A stretch of 34,139 nt of DNA, taken from IMG/VR virus record IMGVR_UViG_3300044627_003127, positions 1 to 34,139 of that record, one strand, 5' to 3'. The position numbers and the translations under genes were made by a program. Origin of the DNA: a virus. Of this stretch, positions 1 through 5,203 are shown piece by piece. The notes beneath the pieces are model-generated. The model was not told the origin of the DNA and did no database searches. It worked only from the letters and a program-made list of their open reading frames with translations. The stretch's first letter is position 1, and every line of letters begins with the position of its first letter.

Positions 1-17
1 GGGGTCTGACATTGAGG
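1..17. repeat. 17-bp direct repeat, copy 1
   Basis: GGGGTCTGACATTGAGG occurs here and again, identical, at 822-838. The copy touches the window edge, so the true repeat may extend left. Copy 2 lies about 40 bp upstream of a leftward gene start. This copy may therefore mark the upstream region of another leftward unit outside the window. That role is inference. Confidence 0.75.
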
Positions 18-18
18 C

Positions 19-46
19 TACCCTAGGGGGTATACAAACTAGGGTA
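19..46. repeat. Inverted repeat TACCCTAG/CTAGGGTA
   Basis: A perfect 8-bp inverted repeat (19-26 and 39-46) has a 12-base spacer. The left arm overlaps the palindrome CCCTAGGG at 21-28. It lies in a stretch (1-209) where I see no credible gene. It could be an operator or an RNA hairpin. There is no U-tract, so it is not an obvious terminator. Confidence 0.5.
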
Positions 47-105
47 AAACGGACATCTCTAAAAACAATTTAAAAAAAGTTTTAGTGACTGTTATGTCCA
101 AATTG

Positions 106-124
106 TATGTCAAGCGACACGCCG
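106..124. repeat. Inverted-copy repeat, left member (TGTCAAGC...GACACGCCG)
   Basis: The sequence TATGTCAAGCGACACGCCG recurs in the opposite orientation at 943-962 with one extra C and one T/C change. Both copies contain TTGAC when read outward. The core resembles a -35 hexamer and also the CTTGACA core of actinophage stoperators. No good -10 follows at standard spacing, so an operator role is as likely as a promoter. The function is inferred. Confidence 0.5.
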
Positions 125-209
125 TGAGTTTTTTAGATCGTAACGTAATTGTTATCATCCGATATGTCCGATTTGGCCCGGCCCCGCAAAACTCATTTGT
201 CAAGTGCTG

Positions 210-236
210 AAAAACCCTTATTTCTAAAGGGTTTTT
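210..236. terminator. Bidirectional rho-independent terminator
   Basis: A 10-bp stem, AAAAACCCTT (210-219) and AAGGGTTTTT (227-236), encloses a 7-base loop and has A/T tracts on both flanks. It sits at the 3' end of the leftward small-gene cluster. The TAG stop of the last gene (224-226) lies inside the hairpin loop and stem. It should work in both directions. Confidence 0.75.
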
Positions 237-394
237 TGGGCCTTAGCCTGCGCGATCAGCGCACGATAGTAGTCAATGCGACTTGCATCCTGTTGCGCTG
301 CTGCATCATGACCAATGCGAGCGACCAATGAGCGACGCGCACGAAGCGCGGCGGAGGAACGAGGGGCAATGCCCTTGTACGCTTGAGTGTTCAT
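224..394 (-). CDS. Small basic Ala/Arg-rich protein, 56 aa
   Basis: I do not recognise the family. The reading frame starts at an ATG at 394 after a GAGGTAG ribosome-binding stretch and ends at a TAG embedded in the terminator hairpin. The protein begins MNTQAYKGIAPRSS. It then has an Arg/Ala-rich segment (SAALRARRSLVARIG) and a helix-prone C-terminus (RIDYYRALIAQAKAQKTL). The gene lies 10 bases after the upstream small gene, so the two look co-transcribed. Both begin MNT. It is richer in GC and in CGC/GCG codons than the structural genes. A small early or host-takeover peptide is possible, but nothing in the sequence identifies a function. Confidence 0.6.
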   Translation of the reverse strand: MNTQAYKGIAPRSSAALRARRSLVARIGHDAAAQQDASRIDYYRALIAQAKAQKTL

Positions 395-404
395 TACCAC
401 TACC

Positions 405-557
405 TCACTTATCCGTGATGATGGTGATTGAGTAGTCAGTCAGAGGGCTACCGCTCTTGTGAGCGTCAATGCACATGATCTGAGTGACAATGCTGTGGAC
501 ACGGTATGTCCCCATGTCTACGCCTCGCTTGGTGAGGCGGTACTTGTGAGTGTTCAT
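405..557 (-). CDS. Small hypothetical protein, 50 aa
   Basis: I do not recognise the family. The start at 557 is preceded by AAAGAAAGG seven bases upstream, a good ribosome-binding site. The protein starts MNTHKYRLTKRGVDMGTYRV and ends DYSITIITDK. The alternating polar/hydrophobic pattern suggests a small beta-rich fold. It has no signal peptide or membrane segment. An 80-base noncoding gap separates it from the upstream zinc-knuckle gene. Ten bases separate it from the downstream 56-aa gene. Codon use is GC-richer than in the right arm. Real expression is likely from the ribosome-binding site and tight spacing. Confidence 0.6.
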   Translation of the reverse strand: MNTHKYRLTKRGVDMGTYRVHSIVTQIMCIDAHKSGSPLTDYSITIITDK

Positions 558-636
558 TATCTAACCTTTCTTTCTATGGTCTGGCCTGAGGCTCACCCGT
601 CTAGCGGTTTATTTGCTCAGGAATATTTAGTTGTTG

Positions 637-780
637 TTACGCGAAAGTCGCGTCACGGTCGCAGTTAGCGCAGATCATCTCCACACCCTGCAGCCGCATC
701 GCACGACCCGCAGGGGTCGCGCACACCGCGCAACGTGCAGCCTGCACGATCTCGCGGACGATAGCCTTAGTGAACCTCAT
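637..780 (-). CDS. Small CxxC/CxxC zinc-ribbon-like protein, 47 aa
   Basis: The ORF begins at an ATG at 780 directly after a near-consensus ribosome-binding site (AGGGAGGTGAAAGG) and ends at TAA at 637-639. The protein has two cysteine pairs, CAVC at about residues 17-20 and CANC at about 37-40. This is the layout of a minimal zinc ribbon. The N-terminal part (MRFTKAIVREIVQAAR) is basic and helical. Such tiny zinc proteins are common among early genes of actinophages, and a DNA- or protein-binding role is plausible but unproven. It is the first gene of a leftward trio ending at the hairpin near 210-236. Base composition is clearly GC-richer than downstream regions. Confidence 0.7.
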   Translation of the reverse strand: MRFTKAIVREIVQAARCAVCATPAGRAMRLQGVEMICANCDRDATFA

Positions 781-821
781 TCCTTTCACCTCCCTTATCT
801 CCATGCCCTAAGGCTATCATG

Positions 822-838
822 GGGGTCTGACATTGAGG
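822..838. repeat. 17-bp direct repeat, copy 2
   Basis: This copy is identical to positions 1-17. It lies about 42 bp upstream of the leftward gene starting at 780. Read leftward it is CCTCAATGTCAGACCCC. It may be part of a leftward promoter or operator. Confidence 0.75.
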
Positions 839-850
839 GGCCAAAACACG

Positions 851-942
851 GCATTATGCGAGTTAATTAGATAACGGTTAGATAACGGTAGAAATCCGCA
901 TTATGCTGGAAAGTAAAGGCTAGATAACAATCCGCATAATGT
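851..942. repeat. Palindrome plus tandem-repeat cluster (GCATWATGC and TTAGATAACGG)
   Basis: GCATTATGC occurs at 851-859 and 898-906, and GCATAATGT at 934-942. The first two are perfect odd palindromes. TTAGATAACGG is repeated in tandem at 867-877 and 878-888, TAGATAACAA follows at 921-930, and GATAACGG recurs outside the cluster at 1061-1068. The order TAGATAAC...CCGCATWATG is repeated twice. This resembles a repressor operator array or short iterons. The element CATAAT could also act as a -10 box. Confidence 0.6.
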
Positions 943-962
943 CGGCGTGTCGGCTTGACGTA
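943..962. repeat. Inverted-copy repeat, right member
   Basis: The reverse complement of this stretch matches 106-124 apart from one insertion and one substitution. The two members face outward on either side of the small-gene cluster and its control region. Confidence 0.5.
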
Positions 963-1107
963 TGGGCGCACTAATGAATTGGGAATATCTTACTTAAAAT
1001 CGTGCATCATACATAATAAAATTTTATTAACATTTTCATGAAATTAAAAGGTAACAATTTGATAACGGCGAAGGGTATGGTAGAAAATCGGCTAATTGTC
1101 TAGTTAG

Positions 1108-1157
1108 ACTGCACTACGATGCAGTATAAAGTAAAGGATTGCTGCACTATGATGCAG
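1108..1157. repeat. Two related inverted repeats, CTGCA-CTAYGA-TGCAG
   Basis: ACTGCA-CTACGA-TGCAGT lies at 1108-1125 and CTGCA-CTATGA-TGCAG at 1142-1157, 33 bp apart. They are near-identical copies just beyond the stop of the leftward HNH gene. There is no U-run, so they look more like protein-binding sites or RNA processing hairpins than terminators. Confidence 0.55.
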
Positions 1158-1164
1158 TAATTAT

Positions 1165-1521
1165 TTAAATACCAAGGAAATGTAAAATACTAGTAGGCTC
1201 ATCATAAACGGGGGGCCTATGCTGATTATAAGAAGCGCGGGTATCACGGGAATGTCGTGCATGACATAATTTACAAATAACACGACACTTATTGATTTCA
1301 TATTCAATAGTAGGCCATGCATAATCGGAACGGATTAAATCGGACACATTGGCTTTCTTTAAATTAGCATCAATATGATCAAAGTCTAGATCTACAGGTT
1401 CAAATAAAAAATCGGACGGAAGTGGACACGTTCCACTCTCACATCCTCTTGATACCTTAATTCGTCCAGAACGACGCCATTTGGCTGCTCTTTGAATATT
1501 ACGTTTTTCATTCCTTGTCAT
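1165..1521 (-). CDS. HNH-type endonuclease-like protein
   Basis: The product (118 aa from the chosen start) has the cysteine/histidine layout of small phage HNH proteins. A first cysteine pair (CESGTC) is followed by a DLDFDHID block, which supplies the HNH Asp-His, and then CRVICKLCHARHS near the C-terminus, which gives the second cysteine pair and last histidines. The family cuts DNA in a metal-dependent way; roles range from packaging accessory to homing. The N-terminus is basic (TRNEKRNIQRAAKWRRSGR), as expected for DNA contact. I chose the ATG at 1521 because AGAGG lies six bases upstream. A longer form from 1542 is open. The start overlaps the upstream gene's end by 14 bases. It could be a free-standing mobile nuclease. 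Confidence 0.75.
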   Translation of the reverse strand: MTRNEKRNIQRAAKWRRSGRIKVSRGCESGTCPLPSDFLFEPVDLDFDHIDANLKKANVSDLIRSDYAWPTIEYEINKCRVICKLCHARHSRDTRASYNQHRPPVYDEPTSILHFLGI

Positions 1522-1729
1522 CGTCATCCTCTGATGTATCATCTTCTAACATCAAACTGGGCGGGGGAGCCATAAGTTGACCTTGAGAGTGCAATTGGAT
1601 TAATTGCAGGGCATCTTCTCCCTTGCCTACTGAATCCGCTATCAGCACTAGCATGTCATAGATACGTCCTAGCATGATATACGTTACTGCACCTAGATTA
1701 TCATTGATATCACTCATTGAGTCAGACAC
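1508..1729 (-). CDS. Small protein with acidic tail, 73 aa
   Basis: I do not recognise the family. A GTG start at 1729 overlaps the thyX stop in the 8-base form GTGTCTGA and has GGAGAAG at good spacing upstream. An ATG four codons later is a weaker choice. The N-terminal two thirds (DNLGAVTYIMLGRIYDMLVLIADSVG) is amphipathic helix-prone. A Pro-rich linker follows, and the tail is strongly acidic (EDDTSEDDDDKE). Acidic tails occur in DNA mimics and in proteins that bind basic partners. Here this is only a structural remark. Overlap on both sides indicates translational coupling with thyX and the HNH gene. Confidence 0.6.
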   Translation of the reverse strand: MSDSMSDINDNLGAVTYIMLGRIYDMLVLIADSVGKGEDALQLIQLHSQGQLMAPPPSLMLEDDTSEDDDDKE

Positions 1730-2411
1730 GATACTTCTCCCATGATGTATATGTAATAGGGAAGGCTTCTTTTACCGCCTCCGCCACAGCAGTAGCATAC
1801 TGCTGCATCTCCCATTGTGCATGGCTTTCTAGACGTAAAGAGATAAAGTGCAGGAGCGCATTGAGAGAAGCCGTCCATCTCCACCTTACATACATAGCAT
1901 AAGCAGGAAGAAACATACGGGCTTGCTCTGTACAAACTCCATCTTTCATTGCAGCATCATAGGCGTTAACTCCTGTTTCTGCAAAGTAACCTAAAAGTTT
2001 AGAATACTTAGCAGAAATTAATGGGTGTACCTCCATGCCGCTTCCTTGTTTTCTATCGGCTGCATGGCCTCTCCAGGAGCCAGGAATATAGAACTCTGGT
2101 TCTTCTGTAACATAACGACGAGAAGACTCATTCCAGCCGTCCTGCTCTTCAGAAGCAACAGCCCCAACATGGTGCTTCCACCACTGTCGGGCTACAAAGA
2201 GTGGAGCATAAATTTCAAAACTCATAGTGCAGTGTCTCAAAACAGAGTCATGCTTATGCCTCACAAGATAATCAATCAAAGAGAGGTCGGTACGACCAAG
2301 AGAAGAAACTGATTTATCAAAAGAGACTCTTGCAGAATTTACAACAGTAATATCAGATCCCATTGTGTCAATGAGATTCACATAGCCTTTATCTAGAACA
2401 TCGATATTCAA
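1722..2411 (-). CDS. thyX: Flavin-dependent thymidylate synthase ThyX
   Basis: ThyX makes dTMP from dUMP using FAD, NADPH and methylene-tetrahydrofolate, supplying thymidine for phage DNA. At 229 aa the length is typical. Recognisable parts are the early LVRHKHDSVLRH segment (about 50-60), the FAD/dUMP region RQWWKHH...NESSRRYV (75-101), and the C-terminal LNALLHFISLRLESHAQWEM block (about 180-200) with the catalytic-region LR and AQxE. The usual RHR triplet reads KHH here, and the gap to the NESSRRY part is longer than the textbook RHRx7S motif. The start is TTG at 2411 with only a weak GGAT upstream. A TATACT box at 2434-2439 gives a short leader. Confidence 0.9.
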   Translation of the reverse strand: MNIDVLDKGYVNLIDTMGSDITVVNSARVSFDKSVSSLGRTDLSLIDYLVRHKHDSVLRHCTMSFEIYAPLFVARQWWKHHVGAVASEEQDGWNESSRRYVTEEPEFYIPGSWRGHAADRKQGSGMEVHPLISAKYSKLLGYFAETGVNAYDAAMKDGVCTEQARMFLPAYAMYVRWRWTASLNALLHFISLRLESHAQWEMQQYATAVAEAVKEAFPITYTSWEKYRV

Positions 2412-2433
2412 AGAAGATCCAATCGTCAGGGAT

Positions 2434-2469
2434 AGTATAGTGTATTCTCATTTCGGCTTTCGATTTCGA
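2434..2469 (-). promoter_or_regulatory. Leftward promoter of thyX
   Basis: Read leftward, a TATACT -10 lies at 2434-2439. An upstream element, TCGAAATC...GCCGAAA, lies at 2451-2469. The same element precedes the other leftward promoter at 3020-3050. No TTGACA-like -35 is present. The predicted RNA starts about 16 bases before the TTG start of thyX. Confidence 0.5.
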
Positions 2470-2483
2470 CTTTTTGCATGGAG

Positions 2484-2570
2484 CGGAAGTAATAGGATTC
2501 GAACCTATGGATCAGTATTACCCGATCACGGTTTAGCAAACCGTTGCAATAACCACTCTGCCATACTTCC
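2484..2570 (-). tRNA. tRNA-Ser (GCT)
   Basis: This is an 87-base class II tRNA. The acceptor stem GGAAGTA/TACTTCC, a D arm closed by GCA/TGC, anticodon stem ACGGT/ACCGT with loop TTGCTAA (anticodon GCT), a long variable arm and T arm ATAGG-TTCGAAT-CCTAT are all visible. CCA is not encoded. It reads AGC/AGT serine codons. Confidence 0.93.
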
Positions 2571-2575
2571 TTGTG

Positions 2576-2648
2576 TGCCCCAGGTAGGAATCGAACCTAC
2601 GACTTACGCATTAGAAGTGCGTTACTCTATCCCCTGAGTTACTGAGGC
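2576..2648 (-). tRNA. tRNA-Arg (TCT)
   Basis: This is a standard 73-base cloverleaf. The acceptor is GCCTCAG/CTGGGGC (one G-T pair), the D stem ACTC/GAGT, the anticodon arm ACGCA-CTTCTAA-TGCGT (anticodon TCT), and the T arm GTAGG-TTCGATT-CCTAC. CCA is not encoded. It reads AGA, the dominant Arg codon in many genes of this window. Confidence 0.94.
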
Positions 2649-2654
2649 GTGTTG

Positions 2655-2736
2655 TACGGCGGGTGGGAATTGAACCCACATGGACCAATTACGGCATTAT
2701 AATCCCTCGCTTATAAGACGAGACCGATACCGCCGC
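2655..2736 (-). tRNA. Aberrant tRNA-like gene, Ile (TAT) by anticodon loop
   Basis: The T arm GTGGG-TTCAATT-CCCAC is perfect, and the acceptor pairs as GCGGCGG/CCGCCGT. The anticodon arm CTCGT-CTTATAA-GCGAG would give anticodon TAT. However, only seven bases separate the acceptor from the anticodon stem, so no D arm can form. About 26 bases lie between the anticodon and T arms, and these can form a long extra arm. It is either an unusual D-armless tRNA reading ATA or a decayed tRNA. It follows the same strand and spacing as the two normal tRNAs. Confidence 0.6.
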
Positions 2737-2747
2737 TCGCTATTAAG

Positions 2748-2993
2748 TTAGGCAGATGATTCGGACTTAGCGTTTATTCGATGCCTTTCATCAACAACTT
2801 CGTAAGCGTCCTTAATCAGTGCGGCTTCAAATGTATCAAAGTGATGTGAGCAAAACAAGAGTTCCCCAGTAAGAAATTTAACCAATACCCAGGCTTGGGC
2901 GGGACAGTTCCCAGTATCACAACGATCTTGCTTATTCAAGAAATATTCAACAGTGCTTGCAGATGCTGTCATGTTATCAGTTGCCGTAGGCAT
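2748..2993 (-). CDS. DUF7455-like small zinc protein
   Basis: The 81-aa product matches the pattern of small actinobacterial and actinophage proteins of the DUF7455 type. A cysteine pair (CDTGNC) precedes PAQAWVLVKFLTGELLFCSHHFDTFEAAL, that is AQA-hydrophobic-GELLFCxHH, and the tail reads EVVDERHRI. The cysteines and histidines probably bind zinc. The function is unknown. I chose the ATG at 2993 because GAGGAG lies five bases before it. A start four codons upstream would place the ribosome-binding site inside the gene. It is the first gene of the leftward unit that continues into the tRNAs, with a TATAAT box at 3020-3025. Confidence 0.8.
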   Translation of the reverse strand: MPTATDNMTASASTVEYFLNKQDRCDTGNCPAQAWVLVKFLTGELLFCSHHFDTFEAALIKDAYEVVDERHRINAKSESSA

Positions 2994-3005
2994 TTTTCTC
3001 CTCAA

Positions 3006-3162
3006 GAGGTAGTAGGTTTATTATATTCTGTTTTCAGTTTCGGATTTCGATCTAGTGCTTGTGTCTTTAATAACATTAAAGAAGTATAATTATTAAAGAT
3101 ATTCAAATGTTAAATATATTTGAAATATTTAATATGTTTATATATGAAAGGATTGTAGCAGA
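3006..3162. promoter_or_regulatory. Divergent intergenic region with leftward promoter and palindrome
   Basis: Leftward and rightward arms diverge here. Leftward TATAAT lies at 3020-3025, with the shared element TCGAAATCCGAAAC at 3037-3050. A perfect 7-bp inverted repeat CTTTAAT-aac-ATTAAAG (3065-3081) is a candidate operator. The remainder is very AT-rich, with TATATA-like boxes before the rightward holin gene. Confidence 0.55.
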
Positions 3163-3387
3163 ATGAGTAAAGAAGAAGCATTACAAGTTACCAAAACGTT
3201 ATTAACTATTTTTATATCTTCTGCCCTCGCCGCTTTTATTGGATTAGGCATAAATATCTTTGACATTAGTTTAGAGGGTTGGAAGGGTATCGCTGGTGCT
3301 GCTATTGCTTCAGTTGCCGTTGCTGCATTCAATTACTTAAATCCAAAAGATACTCGCTATGGAATTGGGGCAAATAAAAATGCCTGA
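3163..3387 (+). CDS. Putative holin, two membrane segments
   Basis: This 74-aa protein has two hydrophobic stretches, about residues 11-32 (TLLTIFISSALAAFIGLGI) and 41-58 (GIAGAAIASVAVAAFNYL), a short loop between them and a charged tail (NPKDTRYGIGANKNA). This layout is usual for small phage holins, which form lesions in the inner membrane to release endolysin. A gene for an amidase lies 116 bases downstream, which supports the call. The ribosome-binding site is weak (AAAGG about 11 bases upstream). The stop overlaps the next start as ATGCCTGA. It opens the rightward arm. Family assignment is by topology and context only. Confidence 0.7.
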   Translation: MSKEEALQVTKTLLTIFISSALAAFIGLGINIFDISLEGWKGIAGAAIASVAVAAFNYLNPKDTRYGIGANKNA

Positions 3388-3390
3388 AGT
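3378..3390. repeat. 13-bp direct repeat at gene junction, copy 1
   Basis: AAATGCCTGAAGT forms the overlap between the holin stop and the 43-aa gene start. An identical copy at 3502-3514 forms the junction of the 43-aa gene with the endolysin. Confidence 0.8.
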
Positions 3391-3511
3391 AGAGGGTGAC
3401 CTAGACTTAGCAGATATCGATACTAATCAGCCCGTTCCAGCGAACTGGGCTCCAGAATTAGATGATTCTGTTTTTGACGCAAGAGATAAGGATGATGATC
3501 CAAATGCCTGA
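3380..3511 (+). CDS. Small acidic protein between holin and endolysin, 43 aa
   Basis: I do not recognise the family. The ORF starts MPEVEGDLDLADID and ends DARDKDDDPNA. It is strongly acidic, with no membrane segment. It overlaps the holin stop and the endolysin start by eight bases each, both times as ATGCCTGA, so translation is probably coupled. The flanking 13-bp direct repeats mean the gene could be gained or lost while leaving an intact holin-endolysin junction. A lysis accessory role (for example regulation of holin timing) is only suggested by position. Confidence 0.6.
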   Translation: MPEVEGDLDLADIDTNQPVPANWAPELDDSVFDARDKDDDPNA

Positions 3512-3514
3512 AGT
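3502..3514. repeat. 13-bp direct repeat at gene junction, copy 2
   Basis: AAATGCCTGAAGT is identical to 3378-3390 and lies 124 bp downstream of it. It contains the endolysin start and the stop of the 43-aa gene. Confidence 0.8.
3504..3514 (+). promoter_or_regulatory. Endolysin translation start overlap
   Basis: ATGCCTGA joins the preceding stop to the endolysin start, copying the holin junction exactly. This favours the ATG at 3504 over the ATG codons at 3462, 3492 and 3495. An AAGGA stretch lies about 11 bases upstream. Confidence 0.55.
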
Positions 3515-4388
3515 TAATGCTGCTACTATCCGCCAGTCTTTGATCGACCATGGCGTTGACGCATCTTTCTATAAAGATTGGGATAAAAAAGGCAATTCTT
3601 GGTCTAACGGTATGCAGGCATGTGTCGTTCATCACACATCAACTCAATCCGCCGTAGATGGTAACGGGGCTCCCTCACTTTATTGGGCAGTAAACGCATT
3701 TTCCCCAATGATGGTTGCCAATCAACTAGTTGGCAAAGATCGTGGAACCAACTGGTATCTTAGTGCTGGCGCAACATATCATTCTGGTGACGGTGGACCT
3801 TGGTCAGCCGTTGGGGTTGGGGTTGGTAACGTTTTGCATTGGCGTGCATGGGGTATTGAGATTGATGATCCAGGTCAATCAAAAACTATTAACGTTTACC
3901 AGATTGAACAAGTAGCAAGAACTTTAGCGGCTCTTTGGGATCTTAATGAGTGGCCTGAAGATGGATCTCGTATTATCACCCACGGAGACTGGACAGACTC
4001 TGGTCCATATCTTGGTGAAAAAAAATATGGTCCATATCGATATCGTAAGAATGACACCTTGCGAGAGTTCTATGATCAAAACTTCTGGCGTAATCAGGCT
4101 AAAAAGTATCGTCTTAAGGCTCAAACATGGGATGGAACTATTCCTTCCCGCTCTATTGCTACAAAGGCTGCTACAGAAAAACTAAAGAATAAGGCTTCAT
4201 GGCGTGTAGCCTGCCGCCTACACGATCTTGGATTCCGTAAGCAAAAGCCCCTCGCTGTAGGCAAGCAATCATTCCCAACAGCCGCTCTTAAGTCATATCA
4301 AGAATCGATTGGAATTAAAGAAGATCGCCGTGACGGTCTGCCTAATAAGACCACCTGGATTAAACTATTTGGAAAGGATAAACCATAA
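3504..4388 (+). CDS. Endolysin, N-acetylmuramoyl-L-alanine amidase
   Basis: The 294-aa enzyme should cut the amide bond between muramic acid and the peptide stem. An Amidase_2/PGRP-type fold is indicated by CVVHHTS (His43/44, first zinc ligand), YHSGDGGPWSAVGVGVGN, WGIEIDDPG (about 117-124), THGDWTDSG (His160, second zinc ligand) and EKKYGPYRYRKND (about 172-184). The rest (about 195-294) is a basic C-terminal region ending in a peptidoglycan-binding-like fold (ACRLHDLGF...FPTAALKSYQESIG...DGLPNKTTW), which probably holds the enzyme on the wall. The gene directly follows the holin and small acidic gene. I am confident of the enzyme class, less so of the exact start. Confidence 0.88.
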   Translation: MPEVNAATIRQSLIDHGVDASFYKDWDKKGNSWSNGMQACVVHHTSTQSAVDGNGAPSLYWAVNAFSPMMVANQLVGKDRGTNWYLSAGATYHSGDGGPWSAVGVGVGNVLHWRAWGIEIDDPGQSKTINVYQIEQVARTLAALWDLNEWPEDGSRIITHGDWTDSGPYLGEKKYGPYRYRKNDTLREFYDQNFWRNQAKKYRLKAQTWDGTIPSRSIATKAATEKLKNKASWRVACRLHDLGFRKQKPLAVGKQSFPTAALKSYQESIGIKEDRRDGLPNKTTWIKLFGKDKP

Positions 4389-4412
4389 AGTTTAACTTGG
4401 AGACAACTTAAT

Positions 4413-4769
4413 ATGAGCAACTGGTTAATAACAGAAAATATTATTGGAGCCGCCGCCCTAATAACAGCAACAACTGTTTTAATAATTGCACTTATCAGAA
4501 CAAGTAAATTTATTAAAAGAGTCGTCCACTTCTTTGATGATTATTTTGGTGAAGACGAAAGGCCAGGAATAGATGCAAGACCTGGATTTTCCGAAAGAAT
4601 GTCTAGCATTGAAAAAAGTTTAAAAAAGGGCGAGGAAAGATTCTCTACAATAGAGTATAAATTAGATAAGATTGACTATGAACTACGTCCCAATTCTGGA
4701 ATGTCTCTAAGAGATGCAGTCAATAGAATTGAAGGAAGACTTAATGCTTTAGAGTCTAAGGAGGGGTAA
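4413..4769 (+). CDS. Membrane-anchored coiled-coil protein
   Basis: This 118-aa protein has one N-terminal membrane segment (about 8-30, IIGAAALITATTVLIIALI), then a basic/aromatic stretch. Next is FGEDERPGIDARPGFSERMSSIEKSL, followed by heptad-like helices (about 60-90 and 100-114). The block ELRPNSGMSLRDAVNRIEGRL near the C-terminus is a pattern often seen in small actinophage membrane proteins next to endolysins. The ribosome-binding site is TTGGAGAC eight bases upstream. It may act in lysis, for example as a second holin, a spanin-like link or an antiholin, but the evidence is position and topology only. It overlaps the next gene by one base (TAATG). Confidence 0.65.
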   Translation: MSNWLITENIIGAAALITATTVLIIALIRTSKFIKRVVHFFDDYFGEDERPGIDARPGFSERMSSIEKSLKKGEERFSTIEYKLDKIDYELRPNSGMSLRDAVNRIEGRLNALESKEG

Positions 4770-5203
4770 TGCCTGATCTTAATGAAATTAAAATAGTTGA
4801 GTATAATGATGTAGACTCGCTATCTCTTAGCATTCCAGACGACGTAACTAATATCTCTATTAGTTACGATCAAACTATTGATAATATAGAGGTTGAATAT
4901 GTAAATGATATTACTGACATTATTATTTCAGTTGGTGAAGGCGTTCAAAGCGTTTACTCTGTAAATAATTTTGTTGGTGCAGTTAACCTAACCTACAGCG
5001 AGATTCTTTCTTCAGTATCCGCCTCATTGGGGATTTACTCCTACACAATTAATCATAATCTATCTAGTAATAATGCAATAGCATCAGTTTATAATGAGTC
5101 AAACAATCAAGTTATAGCAGATTGCTCAATTTTAGGGTATAATAGCATAAAGATAAATTCTTTAAAAAATCTTAATGGATATAAGGTGGTAGTACAAGTA
5201 TGA
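4769..5203 (+). CDS. Beta-rich virion-type protein, 144 aa
   Basis: I do not recognise the family. The sequence is rich in Ile, Val, Ser, Asn and Asp with alternating hydrophobic residues, typical of beta-structured phage appendage proteins. The middle holds VNNFVGAVNLTYSEI, like the collar/fibre motif GxVxLTxSEI. A C-terminal domain follows (YSYTINHNLSSNNAIASVYNESNNQVIADCSILGYNSIKINS). It is translationally coupled on both sides (TAATG upstream, ATGA downstream). A base-plate or fibre-tip component is plausible. Its position before the adhesin module and the coupling to the next small virion-like gene support a structural role, not an enzymatic one. Confidence 0.6.
   Translation: MPDLNEIKIVEYNDVDSLSLSIPDDVTNISISYDQTIDNIEVEYVNDITDIIISVGEGVQSVYSVNNFVGAVNLTYSEILSSVSASLGIYSYTINHNLSSNNAIASVYNESNNQVIADCSILGYNSIKINSLKNLNGYKVVVQV

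Larger units (their letters stand above)
781..1164. other. Intergenic regulatory region, no gene seen
   Basis: No credible ORF with a ribosome-binding site was found on either strand. The stretch holds copy 2 of the 17-bp repeat, an 11-bp tandem repeat, three GCATWATGC-type palindromes, an inverted copy of the 106-124 element, and two related CTGCA/TGCAG inverted repeats. It sits between two leftward gene groups. It is a candidate for promoter/operator control or replication initiation. Confidence 0.6.

Noticed and set aside
109-204. TTGACA hexamers read leftward as -35 boxes
   Set aside because: No -10 at 16-18 bases follows either hexamer. They fit better as part of an operator-like repeat.
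1-838. 17-bp repeat as a genome terminal repeat or attachment site
   Set aside because: No integrase is nearby, and the copies sit at promoter-like positions relative to leftward genes. A window-edge coincidence cannot be ruled out.
149-870. Three rightward ORFs of 60-79 aa
   Set aside because: They lie antisense to the small leftward genes, which have good ribosome-binding sites and tight spacing. The rightward frames have neither.
2440-2637. Rightward 65-aa ORF
   Set aside because: It runs antisense through tRNA-Ser and most of tRNA-Arg; it is a shadow.
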